NCBI RefSeq assembly: GCF_000603945.1
Contig: NZ_AXCW01000022.1
Span: forward strand, 1-36,147
Origin: Actinotalea ferrariae CF5-4
GTDB lineage: Bacteria; Actinomycetota; Actinomycetes; Actinomycetales; Cellulomonadaceae
DNA: 36,147 bases
Direction: 5' to 3'
This document shows, piece by piece, positions 1 to 6,263 of this stretch. The notes beneath the pieces were generated by a model, which was not told where the DNA came from, ran no database searches, and worked only from the letters and a program-made list of their open reading frames with translations. Each line of letters begins with the position of its first letter. Positions within the stretch are counted from its first letter, which is position 1. The position numbers and the translations under genes are program-made.

Positions 1-76
1 GATCCGGGCGAGCGTAGCCGCCCTCAGTGCGGCACGGCCGCGCGCTGCGCCTACCGACGCCGTCGTTCCCGCTGGT

Positions 77-682
77 CTACACAGCGTCCACCCGCCGGCC
101 CTGTCGGAGACGAGCAAGCCAGCGCGTCAGTGATCGGATTCGCGAGATGTCCCGGAACGTCATATAGGTTGCGATCGAGCCTATGCCTGCACTGAGCGCC
201 AGGTAACCGAGCAGGTCGGGGAGTCGCGGTGCGGAGTACAGAAGGACGTACGCCATCGACAACCCGGCGGCGGCAAGACCCGCGGTGGTCGCGCCCGCCT
301 TCGCCGACCCTCTTGAAACACGGAGAGCAATCCAGATCGCAACCGCCAGCGTCACGCCGACCCCAGCAAGGACCGGACTGATGAAAAGGAGAAGAGCGAG
401 GGAGTCCGAGACGAACCTTCCCGGACCACCGACCGCACTCCAGTCTTGACTCGGCTGAAAGAGCGCGAATCCGACCACGAGCAGAGCGACCGACACCACG
501 GATCCTGCGACGACGCGCACAATCCAGCGGGAGCAGAGAGCCAGCCCGGCCCGCCATCCATGCGCGCCGCCGGGACTGGCGGTCGAGCGCTCAGGCGTCG
601 TCTGGTCCTCCCTGCGCGGCGGCATGAAGCCAGAGTAGGGCTGTGCCCACAGGTGCACGCCTAGCAGCACGCTCATCGGCAT
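77..682 (-). CDS. Host four-helix membrane protein, unknown function
   Basis: I do not recognise the family. The 201-residue product has a polar, Pro/Arg-rich N-terminus of about 45 residues, then four hydrophobic stretches at roughly 48-75, 88-118, 127-148 and 152-172, and a short basic tail (RWLARLRQGRRVDAV). It is probably a polytopic inner-membrane protein. A shorter start at Met19 (base 625) is possible: TACTCT lies 6 nt upstream of that ATG, a spacing seen in leaderless actinobacterial genes. It lies on the host side of the tRNA and reads away from it, so it is probably chromosomal and not phage. Bases 1-76 and the 188-nt gap up to the tRNA hold nothing else I can support. Confidence 0.6.
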   Translation of the reverse strand: MPMSVLLGVHLWAQPYSGFMPPRREDQTTPERSTASPGGAHGWRAGLALCSRWIVRVVAGSVVSVALLVVGFALFQPSQDWSAVGGPGRFVSDSLALLLFISPVLAGVGVTLAVAIWIALRVSRGSAKAGATTAGLAAAGLSMAYVLLYSAPRLPDLLGYLALSAGIGSIATYMTFRDISRIRSLTRWLARLRQGRRVDAV

Positions 683-870
683 GAGCGCGCGGGTCGCGGC
701 ACGATCTCTCGGACCTCGATCGCCCCGGGCGTGGTTGGGAGACGCCGCCCCCCGGGTCGTGGACGTGGGTCGTGGCCCTTGCCGTCCGCGTAGCCTGTAC
801 CCGGGCGGCAGGCACCGAGTTCTCCCGATCGTTCTGTCTCGGGTTGTTTCAGTGAATGTCTGCTTGTCCC

Positions 871-943
871 GGGCCTCTAGCTCAATTGGCAGAGCTGCGG
901 ACTTTTAATCCGTAGGTTGTGGGTTCGAGCCCCACGGGGCCCA
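871..943 (+). tRNA. tRNA-Lys (anticodon UUU)
   Basis: A complete 73-nt cloverleaf can be folded by hand. The acceptor arms are GGGCCTC and GGGGCCC with discriminator A943. The D arm is GCTC/GAGC. The anticodon stem GCGGA/TCCGT encloses the loop CTTTTAA, giving anticodon TTT for lysine. The T arm is GTGGG-TTCGAGC-CCCAC. The CCA end is not encoded (CTG follows). The gene marks the host/phage boundary: host DNA lies to the left, phage-type genes begin immediately to the right, and tRNA 3' ends are classic integration targets. The gene is intact, as expected if the phage carries a copy of the 3' portion. Confidence 0.97.
905..943. other. attL: Candidate attL core (tRNA-Lys 3' half)
   Basis: The junction between the chromosomal membrane gene and the phage immunity genes falls at the tRNA-Lys 3' end, so the core is most likely the anticodon-loop-to-3'-end segment. 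The exact edges cannot be set without attR, which is not in the window. No second copy of the T-arm sequence was seen up to base 36147. The interval also encodes the last 12 residues and the stop codon of the leftward HTH gene. No integrase flanks this end, so it is expected at the right-hand end of the prophage outside the window. Confidence 0.6.
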
Positions 944-1228
944 CTGGTCCCCGCCGGCCGGGTCGACGGGGCGCAGCTCGCGCGCCTGGCGGACGAGCTC
1001 GTCCGCCGTCGAGCCGAACAGCGGGGCGACCGTCTCCAGCTCGTCCAGCGTCCACGGCGAGGTGCCCGCCCGCTTGCGGGAGACGGACTGCTGCGTGATG
1101 CCCAGTACGCCGGCCAGGCGGGCCTGCGTCACCTCGTACCGCGCCATCTCCCCGCGGACGACGGCCGCGACGCGCTCGTGCAGCGGCCGGCTCGCGATGG
1201 GGACAAGCGCCCGGATCTGTGTGCTCAT
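905..1228 (-). CDS. XRE-family HTH protein, candidate phage repressor ending inside attL
   Basis: The product has 107 residues with one Cro/CI-type helix-turn-helix at about 31-60 (core VTQARLAGVLGITQQSVSR), followed by a helix like that of many small XRE proteins (LDELETVAPLFGSTADELV). Being leftward and divergent from another HTH gene fits a repressor/Cro pair. The last 12 residues (WAPWGSNPQPTD) and the TAA stop are antisense to the tRNA-Lys 3' half, with the stop in the anticodon loop. The C-terminus of the integrated form is therefore host-tRNA-derived sequence. ATG 1228 is chosen because the HTH domain starts shortly after it. An upstream ATG at 1333 would add 35 unlikely-looking residues through the promoter region. 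No clear Shine-Dalgarno was seen. Repressor function is inferred. Confidence 0.8.
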   Translation of the reverse strand: MSTQIRALVPIASRPLHERVAAVVRGEMARYEVTQARLAGVLGITQQSVSRKRAGTSPWTLDELETVAPLFGSTADELVRQARELRPVDPAGGDQWAPWGSNPQPTD

Positions 1229-1304
1229 GAGCCCAAGATACGCGCCCAGCGCGTAGCGCACAAGGCGTCCGACGGGGTGAACACGCCGAGTGCACATCAC
1301 ACGC

Positions 1305-1334
1305 TTGCAACTCCACACCTTGTAGGTGTACACA
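1305..1334 (+). promoter_or_regulatory. Putative promoter of the Cro-like gene, leaderless
   Basis: TTGCAA (1305-1310) and TACACA (1329-1334) are separated by 18 bp and resemble sigma-70-type -35 and -10 boxes. A start 7-8 nt beyond the -10 would fall at about 1341-1342, on the ATG itself, so the mRNA may be leaderless, which is common in actinobacteria. No Shine-Dalgarno precedes the ATG, which agrees with this. The call is by eye only. Confidence 0.4.
1315..1333. promoter_or_regulatory. Candidate operator: inverted repeat ACACCT-N3-AGGTGT plus GTGTACAC
   Basis: A perfect 6-bp inverted repeat (ACACCT 1315-1320, AGGTGT 1324-1329, 3-nt spacer) runs into an 8-bp palindrome GTGTACAC (1326-1333). 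It overlaps the spacer and -10 of the rightward promoter between two divergent HTH genes, where a repressor or Cro operator would be expected. Which protein binds cannot be told from sequence. Confidence 0.45.
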
Positions 1335-1341
1335 TTGCCTC

Positions 1342-1611
1342 ATGGCAACACACACGGAGAGTGTGCAGCACTCGGCAAAGGTGACACCGTCGACCGACGT
1401 CGCCGCGAACATCCGCGCTGAGATGGCCCGCAAGCGGATCACGCAGGCGACCATCGCCGAGGCCCTCGGCAAGACGCAGCAGTCCGTCTCCCTGCGTGTC
1501 AACGGCCGCGTGCCCATCACGGTCGACGACCTCCACACGATCGCCCTCGTCCTCGACGTGCCAGTCGCGGACCTCCTGGGCGCTCCGGCGCGTGCTGAGG
1601 CGGCATCGTGA
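1342..1611 (+). CDS. XRE-family HTH protein, Cro-like
   Basis: This is an 89-residue single-domain HTH protein. The HTH at about 33-57 (ITQATIAEALGKTQQSVSLR) is very like that of the divergent gene (shared TQQSVS recognition-helix start and a following D/E-L-x-T-hydrophobic helix), so the two look like paralogues. The short length with no extra domain fits a Cro-type regulator. The ATG abuts the predicted transcription start, so translation may be leaderless. Its stop overlaps the GTG of the next gene by 4 bp, so it probably leads a rightward transcript. Confidence 0.8.
   Translation: MATHTESVQHSAKVTPSTDVAANIRAEMARKRITQATIAEALGKTQQSVSLRVNGRVPITVDDLHTIALVLDVPVADLLGAPARAEAAS
1359..1373. promoter_or_regulatory. 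Candidate second operator inside the Cro-like gene start
   Basis: Inverted repeat GAGTG-N5-CACTC lies within codons 6-11 of the Cro-like gene. A related half site GAGTGCAC lies at 1288-1295 on the other side of the promoter. Paired sites flanking a phage promoter would allow cooperative repression. This is weak evidence from pattern alone. Confidence 0.3.
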
Positions 1612-2000
1612 CCGCGGGCGACATCGCCGCGATCGTCATCCGCGTCAAGGCTCCGACGGTCGCGGACGTCCCGAGTGGCCGCGGGCGACTTGCGCTCACC
1701 GCGACGGTGCTCCTCGTTGCCGCTCTTGCACTTCCTGGTTCGCCAGCGACTGTGCGGCCTGCAGCCGGCGCGACAGCCCTGGTCCTCGCGTTCGGATGCG
1801 TGCTCCTCGAGCACCACCGGGCCCGACGGCTGGCGGGACTCGCCACCGATCTCGCAGACGCTGCCACCACCGTGCTGGCCCACGCGGAAGCTTCCGCTCC
1901 AGGTCTCGGTCTCTCGCCACGCGCAGCCGATCTCCGATCGGCGCAAGAGGCAACCACCGGGCGTACAGCCATCGGCGGTCGTGACGGGGGGACTCGATGA
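1608..2000 (+). CDS. Small membrane protein, unknown function
   Basis: This 130-residue product is not recognised. It has a short N-terminus, two adjacent hydrophobic stretches (about 29-43 and 53-66, AGATALVLAFGCVLLEH), then a helical segment rich in Ala/Leu/Asp. The GTG start overlaps the Cro-like stop by 4 bp, the coupling used throughout this phage. The last about 40 codons lose the G/C third-position bias after roughly base 1885, where the convergent leftward gene starts to show coding bias. The two genes overlap tail-to-tail for 305 bp, so the conserved part here is probably residues 1 to about 92. Confidence 0.5.
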   Translation: MTAGDIAAIVIRVKAPTVADVPSGRGRLALTATVLLVAALALPGSPATVRPAAGATALVLAFGCVLLEHHRARRLAGLATDLADAATTVLAHAEASAPGLGLSPRAADLRSAQEATTGRTAIGGRDGGTR

Positions 2001-2322
2001 TGTACAGCCACACGTCCCCGGGGTCGTCCGCTCGGATCACGAGCCGTTGCACGTCGCACGCGCCGAACCACTGCCGAGGCCGGCGCTCTTCATCCAGCAC
2101 CCACTCGGCGCCGACGAGCAACGGCGGCGCGAGCAGGTACGCGGTACCGGGCCCGTACTGCACCAGCTCGCAGAAGTACTCCCGCCGCCCCTCCTCGTCA
2201 TCCCGGTGGCCGTACCGCTGGAACGCCCACTCCACCTCCGGCCACCGCCTGCGTTCGAGGACGAACGCGTGGACGACGAACCCGAGCGTGATCAGGCTGG
2301 CGGCGAGGGACAACAGGTCCAT
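1696..2322 (-). CDS. Leftward membrane-anchored protein, possible lysogeny-expressed gene
   Basis: I do not recognise the family (208 residues). An N-terminal helix (LLSLAASLITLGFVVHAFVL, residues 3-22) would anchor it. A soluble domain rich in Trp, Tyr and Arg follows, with short motifs such as RRWPEVEW, DVWLYII and ARWWQRLRDRW. Tryptophan-rich composition and sustained G/C third positions down to about base 1890 argue that it is real. The last about 45 residues are low-complexity and lie antisense to the membrane ORF at 1608-2000. TACGGT sits 7 nt before the ATG, so translation may be leaderless. It reads the same way as the repressor candidate, between the regulators and the early operon, a place where temperate actinophages often keep prophage-expressed genes. 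A superinfection-exclusion role is speculation. Confidence 0.6.
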   Translation of the reverse strand: MDLLSLAASLITLGFVVHAFVLERRRWPEVEWAFQRYGHRDDEEGRREYFCELVQYGPGTAYLLAPPLLVGAEWVLDEERRPRQWFGACDVQRLVIRADDPGDVWLYIIESPRHDRRWLYARWLPLAPIGDRLRVARDRDLERKLPRGPARWWQRLRDRWRVPPAVGPGGARGARIRTRGPGLSRRLQAAQSLANQEVQERQRGAPSR

Positions 2323-2349
2323 GCGTCGGACCGTAGCGGGCGGCGCGTC

Positions 2350-2808
2350 GTGACTCCCACCCCGCGCGACCTCGCGCGCCTCATCTCCCCCGCGGCCGCC
2401 TCCCCCTCGGCCGCGGGGGCCCAGACCACCGGCACGGCGCAGGTCCCCCCCTGCCCTGACGCCGTGCCGGTGCCGGCCCCGGCCGGGGACACGACGCCCC
2501 CCTCGTCGTCGTCCCCGGCCGGCCCCTTCCTCGAGCGGATCTTCGCTCGCAGCTACGGCGCCGACCGCTCCGCCGACGAGCCGGCACAGCGCCGCGCCCG
2601 CGCCCGCGACGAGCTGCTCCGCGAGGCCGAGCACCTCCAGCGCTCGGTGAGCCTCACCCGCGGCCGGGACCGCGACGTCGACCTCGCCCTGGAGTACGTC
2701 GACCGCGCCGTCGGCGACCTCCTGTCCGCCGTCACCACCTACCAGCGCGCGCTCGCGGACGTCGTCGTCCCCGCGCCGCGCCACCGCGGCCGCGGCCGCA
2801 CCCACTGA
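2350..2808 (+). CDS. Hypothetical early protein with helical C-terminal domain
   Basis: This 152-residue product is not recognised. The first about 55 residues are a Pro/Ala/Ser-rich linker. From about 60 on, the sequence is strongly helical and charged (ERIFARSYGADRS, then DELLREAEHLQRSVSL and DLALEYVDRAVGDLLSAV), like a two-helix hairpin. The GTG at 2350 is the first start after the divergent gene at 2322, leaving 27 bp between them. There is no strong Shine-Dalgarno. A strong hairpin lies just after its stop. Confidence 0.6.
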   Translation: MTPTPRDLARLISPAAASPSAAGAQTTGTAQVPPCPDAVPVPAPAGDTTPPSSSSPAGPFLERIFARSYGADRSADEPAQRRARARDELLREAEHLQRSVSLTRGRDRDVDLALEYVDRAVGDLLSAVTTYQRALADVVVPAPRHRGRGRTH

Positions 2809-2810
2809 CC

Positions 2811-2844
2811 GGCCGGGCCTCCCACCCCCTGGGGAGGCCCGGCC
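2811..2844 (+). terminator. Strong hairpin after the first early gene, terminator-like
   Basis: A perfect 13-bp stem (GGCCGGGCCTCCC 2811-2823, GGGAGGCCCGGCC 2832-2844) with an 8-nt loop starts 2 nt after the stop codon. No T-run follows, so it may be a U-less terminator, a processing site or an attenuator ahead of the long operon that begins at 2894. Confidence 0.6.
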
Positions 2845-2893
2845 CCCGCTCCAGCCTCACCACGTTCTTCGACGAACTGGAAGGACCCACCCG

Positions 2894-3022
2894 ATGCCCA
2901 CCACCACCGCCCCGCGCTCGCGGCTTGAGCGCCTGGCCGACCGCCACCCGCTGGCCCTCGGCGTCGCCCTCCTCACGGCCCCGCTGTGGTCCGTGTTCGT
3001 CCTGGGCGGTGACGTCCGGTGA
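2894..3022 (+). CDS. 42-residue single-span membrane peptide
   Basis: The peptide starts with a basic segment (MPTTTAPRSRLERLADRHP), followed by one hydrophobic helix (LALGVALLTAPLWSVFVLGG). GGAAGGA at 2879-2885 is well placed 8 nt before the ATG, and the stop overlaps the next GTG, so it is probably translated. It is the first gene of the long early operon. Function unknown. Confidence 0.6.
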   Translation: MPTTTAPRSRLERLADRHPLALGVALLTAPLWSVFVLGGDVR

Positions 3023-3507
3023 GCAGCCACCCCCACGCCCAGATGCGCCTGACCGCCGACGGTGTCGAGCCCGCGATCTACGCGTGCGCCGTCTGCCAGC
3101 CCGAGCTCCTGTGGCGAAAGGACCAGCACCTGTGCGTCCTGTGCGGCAAGCCGTCGTGCGACGGGCGGCACCGGGTGCCCACGCTGCAGGTCGTCCAGAT
3201 GGTCGGCCCGGAGACCAAGCCGGCCGCTGAGCCGTCGTGGTGGGCCGAGGAGCGCGAGGCCGCGCACCAGCGCGCCGGCGGCCTGCGGTGGCTGCTGGTG
3301 GTCGTGCTCGCCCTCGTCGTGCTGACGTTCGCGTCCCTCATCGCCGCGACGATCGCCGCTGCCCCCGCGTCCGCACTGCCCGCGGCCCACACCCCCCGCG
3401 GTGCGGGCGCCGTCGTCGGCGAGCTCGTCGCCTGGATCGCGTTGGCGGGTGGCTTCGTGCTCGCCGGCGTGGCGATGGCACGCCGGGACCGGGAGCGTCG
3501 CCGGTGA
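3019..3507 (+). CDS. Zinc-ribbon protein with two C-terminal membrane helices
   Basis: The product has 162 residues. Two CxxC pairs (C23/C26 and C39/C42) make a probable zinc ribbon in residues 20-50. Hydrophobic helices follow at about 91-114 and 133-154, and the protein ends in an Arg-rich tail. The ribbon would face the cytoplasm if the basic tail obeys the positive-inside rule. The GTG start overlaps the preceding stop by 4 bp, and its own stop overlaps the next GTG. I know of no function for this architecture. Confidence 0.7.
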   Translation: MSSHPHAQMRLTADGVEPAIYACAVCQPELLWRKDQHLCVLCGKPSCDGRHRVPTLQVVQMVGPETKPAAEPSWWAEEREAAHQRAGGLRWLLVVVLALVVLTFASLIAATIAAAPASALPAAHTPRGAGAVVGELVAWIALAGGFVLAGVAMARRDRERRR

Positions 3508-3836
3508 GCGCCGACCTGACGCCCGTCGAGGCGTTCCTGTCGATCGCCGCGGCGGACACCCGCGCGGAGATGCACGCCGCGCGCCTGGCGCTGATCAGCT
3601 CCGGCGCCGGGATGCTCAAGGGCCTCGACACGACCGACCTGGTGTCCGGTGACGGGACGGCCGGGCGGTCCCTGCTCGGCGGGACCGGTAACCCGCTGCA
3701 CGACCACCTGTCTCAGCGCGCGGCGCGCCTGCAGGTCCGCCTGTTCGCCCGGCTCGCCCGCACGACCGTCAGCACCGACCGCGCCGGCCACCCGGTCGCG
3801 TTCGCGGTGCGGGACGAGACGGGTGGTGCGTCGTGA
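3504..3836 (+). CDS. Hypothetical early protein
   Basis: This 110-residue soluble product has no recognised domain. It looks largely helical, with a Gly-rich middle (about 46-62) and a basic helix (QRAARLQVRLFARLARTTV). The GTG start overlaps the previous stop and its stop overlaps the next gene, so it is translationally coupled on both sides. Confidence 0.7.
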   Translation: MSADLTPVEAFLSIAAADTRAEMHAARLALISSGAGMLKGLDTTDLVSGDGTAGRSLLGGTGNPLHDHLSQRAARLQVRLFARLARTTVSTDRAGHPVAFAVRDETGGAS

Positions 3837-4411
3837 CCGACCTGCCCGACATCACCGACGCCGTCGACGCCGCGGCCCGCGGGCACTTCGACGCGATGCA
3901 GGCCCAGCGCAAGGACGCCGGCCGCCTGGACGTGCACGGCCGCCCGTTCACCTTCGACGCGCTGACGCCGATCGACCAGCACGCCCTGCGGTCCTTCGTC
4001 GCGCCGCTCGTGGCAGCGGCCGCCCCGGCGATCCTGGCCGCCGAGCGCAACCGTGTCGGTGCGCACCTGGACCGGCTCGCGGAGGACGTGCGCCTGTCGC
4101 GTTCGGTCGGCGAGCTCACCCCGGGCGTCGCTGCGGCGTCCGTCGCGACGCTCGAGCGCGTCGCGGAGTGCGTCGCGGTGCGGCCGGGTGCGGAGTTCAC
4201 CGTGAACGACGTCCGCGAGGAGCTCGACGACGCGGAGATCCCGGACCGGGCCCGCGGTGGCCTGTTCGCGAAGGCCGTGAAGGCGGGGCTGATCCGCCCG
4301 GTCGTGCTGGACGTCGACGGCGAGCGGGTCCCCAAGACGCGGGCGTCGACCGGCGCGACCGCGAACGCTGCCCGCGTGCGGGTGTACCTGCGCCTGGGTG
4401 GCCCGCCGTGA
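3833..4411 (+). CDS. Probable winged-helix DNA-binding protein
   Basis: The product has 192 residues. The C-terminal third (about 118-188) reads like a winged helix common in actinophage early proteins: an EFTVNDVREEL helix, a GGLFAKAVKAGLI recognition-type helix, then a basic wing (VPKTRASTGATANAARVRVYLR). The N-terminal region is helical and acidic, with no recognised fold. It starts with a GTG overlapping the preceding stop. A regulatory or replication-accessory role is inferred from the fold only. Confidence 0.65.
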   Translation: MTDLPDITDAVDAAARGHFDAMQAQRKDAGRLDVHGRPFTFDALTPIDQHALRSFVAPLVAAAAPAILAAERNRVGAHLDRLAEDVRLSRSVGELTPGVAAASVATLERVAECVAVRPGAEFTVNDVREELDDAEIPDRARGGLFAKAVKAGLIRPVVLDVDGERVPKTRASTGATANAARVRVYLRLGGPP

Positions 4412-4722
4412 GGCGCGGCGTGGGGGTCGGGGGCCGCCGGGAGACGACCTGCGACCAGTGCGGTCGCCCGATCGTCCTGGTGATGGTCATCCCGACCCGG
4501 CTCCGCACCGGCCGGCCCCGCTCCTACATCCCCCTGGAGCCCACGTTCGACCCGGCCGGGCCCCTGGAGGCCTCGCACGCCCTGTCCGCGGGCCGCACGA
4601 CCTGCCACCCGATCACCACCGATCACCCGCTCGAGCAGCACGAGCACCCCGCGCTCACGCACTTCGCGGTGTGCCCGGCTCGGACCCGGCCGTCGACGGC
4701 CATGGAAGGACGACCAGCATGA
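4408..4722 (+). CDS. Small zinc-binding protein
   Basis: The 104-residue product has a CDQC pair at 15-18 and later Cys/His residues (CHPIT at 66 and VCP at 88-90) that could complete a zinc site. The middle holds a hydrophobic strand (PIVLVMVIP) and a Pro-rich stretch. It is coupled to its neighbours by 4-bp overlaps. One of several small CxxC proteins in this operon. Function not known. Confidence 0.6.
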   Translation: MRRGVGVGGRRETTCDQCGRPIVLVMVIPTRLRTGRPRSYIPLEPTFDPAGPLEASHALSAGRTTCHPITTDHPLEQHEHPALTHFAVCPARTRPSTAMEGRPA

Positions 4723-6263
4723 CCACCACCAAGGACAAGCCGACCCGGGCCCGACGCGCAGTGCCGGCGGTCGACGCTGCACCGTCCGGGACGGGCGCCG
4801 GTCTGGACGCGCTGACCCGGCAGCCCGCGACCGACTTCGTGATGCTCGCCCTCGACGAGGTCCACCCGCACCCGGCGAACCCGCGCCGCGACGTCGGGGA
4901 CCTGACCGAGCTGGCCGACTCGATCCGCGCGCACGGGATCCGGCAGAACCTCCTGGTCGTCCCGAACCCGGACGGCGACGGGTACCGCCTGGTCATCGGG
5001 CACCGCCGCGCGGCCGCGGCCCGGGAGGCCGACCTGACGCACGTGCCCGCCGCGATCGACCAGGACCTGGACGAGGCCGGGCAGCGCGAGCTCATGCTCC
5101 TGGAGAACATTCAGCGCACCGACCTGACCCCGGTGGAGGAGGCCGACGGGTACCAGGGGCTCCTGGACCTCGGGGTGAAGCCGGAGCAGATCGCCGAGCG
5201 CACCGGCCGGTCCGTCACCACCGTCCGCACCCGCCTGCGCCTGGCCGCGATGCCCGAGCCCGCCCGCGCCGCGGTCCACGAGCACCGCGCGACCCTGGAG
5301 GACGCCGCCACCGCGGAGGAGTTCGCCGGCGAGCCCGAGCACGACGCGATCCTCGCCGCCCTCGGCACCCCCGACTTCGCCTACACGGTCCGCAACGCCC
5401 GCCAGGCGCAGGAGCTGCGGCAGGTGTTCGCGCCCTACACCGAGCGGCTCCTCGCCGCCGGCGCGACCGAGCGCACCCAGTACGGGGCCCCGGAGGGCAC
5501 CGTCCGCGCGTGCGAGACCTCCCGCATGCTCCACGGCGGCAACGACACCGGCGACTGGGGCGTCTCCGTCAAGCGCCTTGAGGAGGTCCTCGCCGACGCC
5601 ACCAGCGGGTGGGCGTTCTGCCAGTCCTACGGGTCCCTCACCGTGTACCGGCCCCACACCCTGGAGGAGGCGGAGCGCGCCGCCGGGGCCGAGGCCCGCC
5701 AGGCCGAGCGGGAAGCGCAGTGGGAGGCCGAGCGCGCCGCCCGGGCGGAGGCCCAGCGCCGCGAGGCCGAGCAGCGCGCCGCCGTCGAGGAGGTCGCCAC
5801 CACCTCGGCCGCGACCCGCCGGGACTTCCTCCTGCCCCTGATCCACGACCGCAAGCTCACCGCCGCCCACACCACCGCCGTCGTCGACTTCGTCGCGACG
5901 GACCTCATCACGAACCTGTGGCTCGACGACTGGTGGTACGGCCAGGACGGCGACGACGTCGCGACGTGGCTGCGCGTCGACGCCGACGCCGTCAACGCCC
6001 AGGCCGAGGACGACGAGCTCGACGCCGGCGACGCCCTGGACCAGGCCGTCCGCGCCGCGGCCGCCGAGCTGCCGACCGCGAACCGGCTCCTCGCCGCCAT
6101 CGCGTGCGCCGTCGAGGCCGAGCTCGGCGCCGCCCCGCACCACTGGATCCGCCGCGACCGCCGCCTCACCACCTGGTACGCCCTCCTCGAGCGGCTCGGC
6201 TACCCCGTCTCCACCCCCGAGCGCACCGCGCTCGCGGGCGACCCAGGGGCGGTGGCGGCATGA
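4719..6263 (+). CDS. ParB-like protein with long C-terminal extension
   Basis: This 514-residue ParB/Srx-fold protein carries the family signatures: a P-x-x-N-x-R entry (HPANPRRD, 51-58), the CTP-pocket box IGHRRAA (93-99), and the ENIQR box (129-133, ENIQRTDLTPVEEA). An HTH follows at about 154-172 (KPEQIAERTGRSVTTVRTRL). Residues about 335-385 are an Ala/Glu/Arg-rich coiled coil, followed by a helical domain with many Trp residues. GGAAGGA (4704-4710) is spaced 8 nt from the ATG. No ParA gene is present, so plasmid-style partition is unlikely. A role in regulation or replication is more plausible. The next gene encodes a second, shorter ParB-like protein. Confidence 0.85.
   Translation: MTTTKDKPTRARRAVPAVDAAPSGTGAGLDALTRQPATDFVMLALDEVHPHPANPRRDVGDLTELADSIRAHGIRQNLLVVPNPDGDGYRLVIGHRRAAAAREADLTHVPAAIDQDLDEAGQRELMLLENIQRTDLTPVEEADGYQGLLDLGVKPEQIAERTGRSVTTVRTRLRLAAMPEPARAAVHEHRATLEDAATAEEFAGEPEHDAILAALGTPDFAYTVRNARQAQELRQVFAPYTERLLAAGATERTQYGAPEGTVRACETSRMLHGGNDTGDWGVSVKRLEEVLADATSGWAFCQSYGSLTVYRPHTLEEAERAAGAEARQAEREAQWEAERAARAEAQRREAEQRAAVEEVATTSAATRRDFLLPLIHDRKLTAAHTTAVVDFVATDLITNLWLDDWWYGQDGDDVATWLRVDADAVNAQAEDDELDAGDALDQAVRAAAAELPTANRLLAAIACAVEAELGAAPHHWIRRDRRLTTWYALLERLGYPVSTPERTALAGDPGAVAA

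Noticed and set aside
882-1946. Long leftward frame (354 codons) ending in the tRNA
   Set aside because: It runs through the promoter region and antisense to two better-supported genes. Its ending GLEPTTYGLKVRSSAN is simply the reverse translation of a tRNA gene, a common artefact.
2323-2805. N-terminal extension of the leftward frame at 1696-2322 up to base 2805
   Set aside because: The extra residues are Gly/Arg/Val-rich shadow of the rightward gene at 2350-2808. The believable protein starts at the ATG at 2322.
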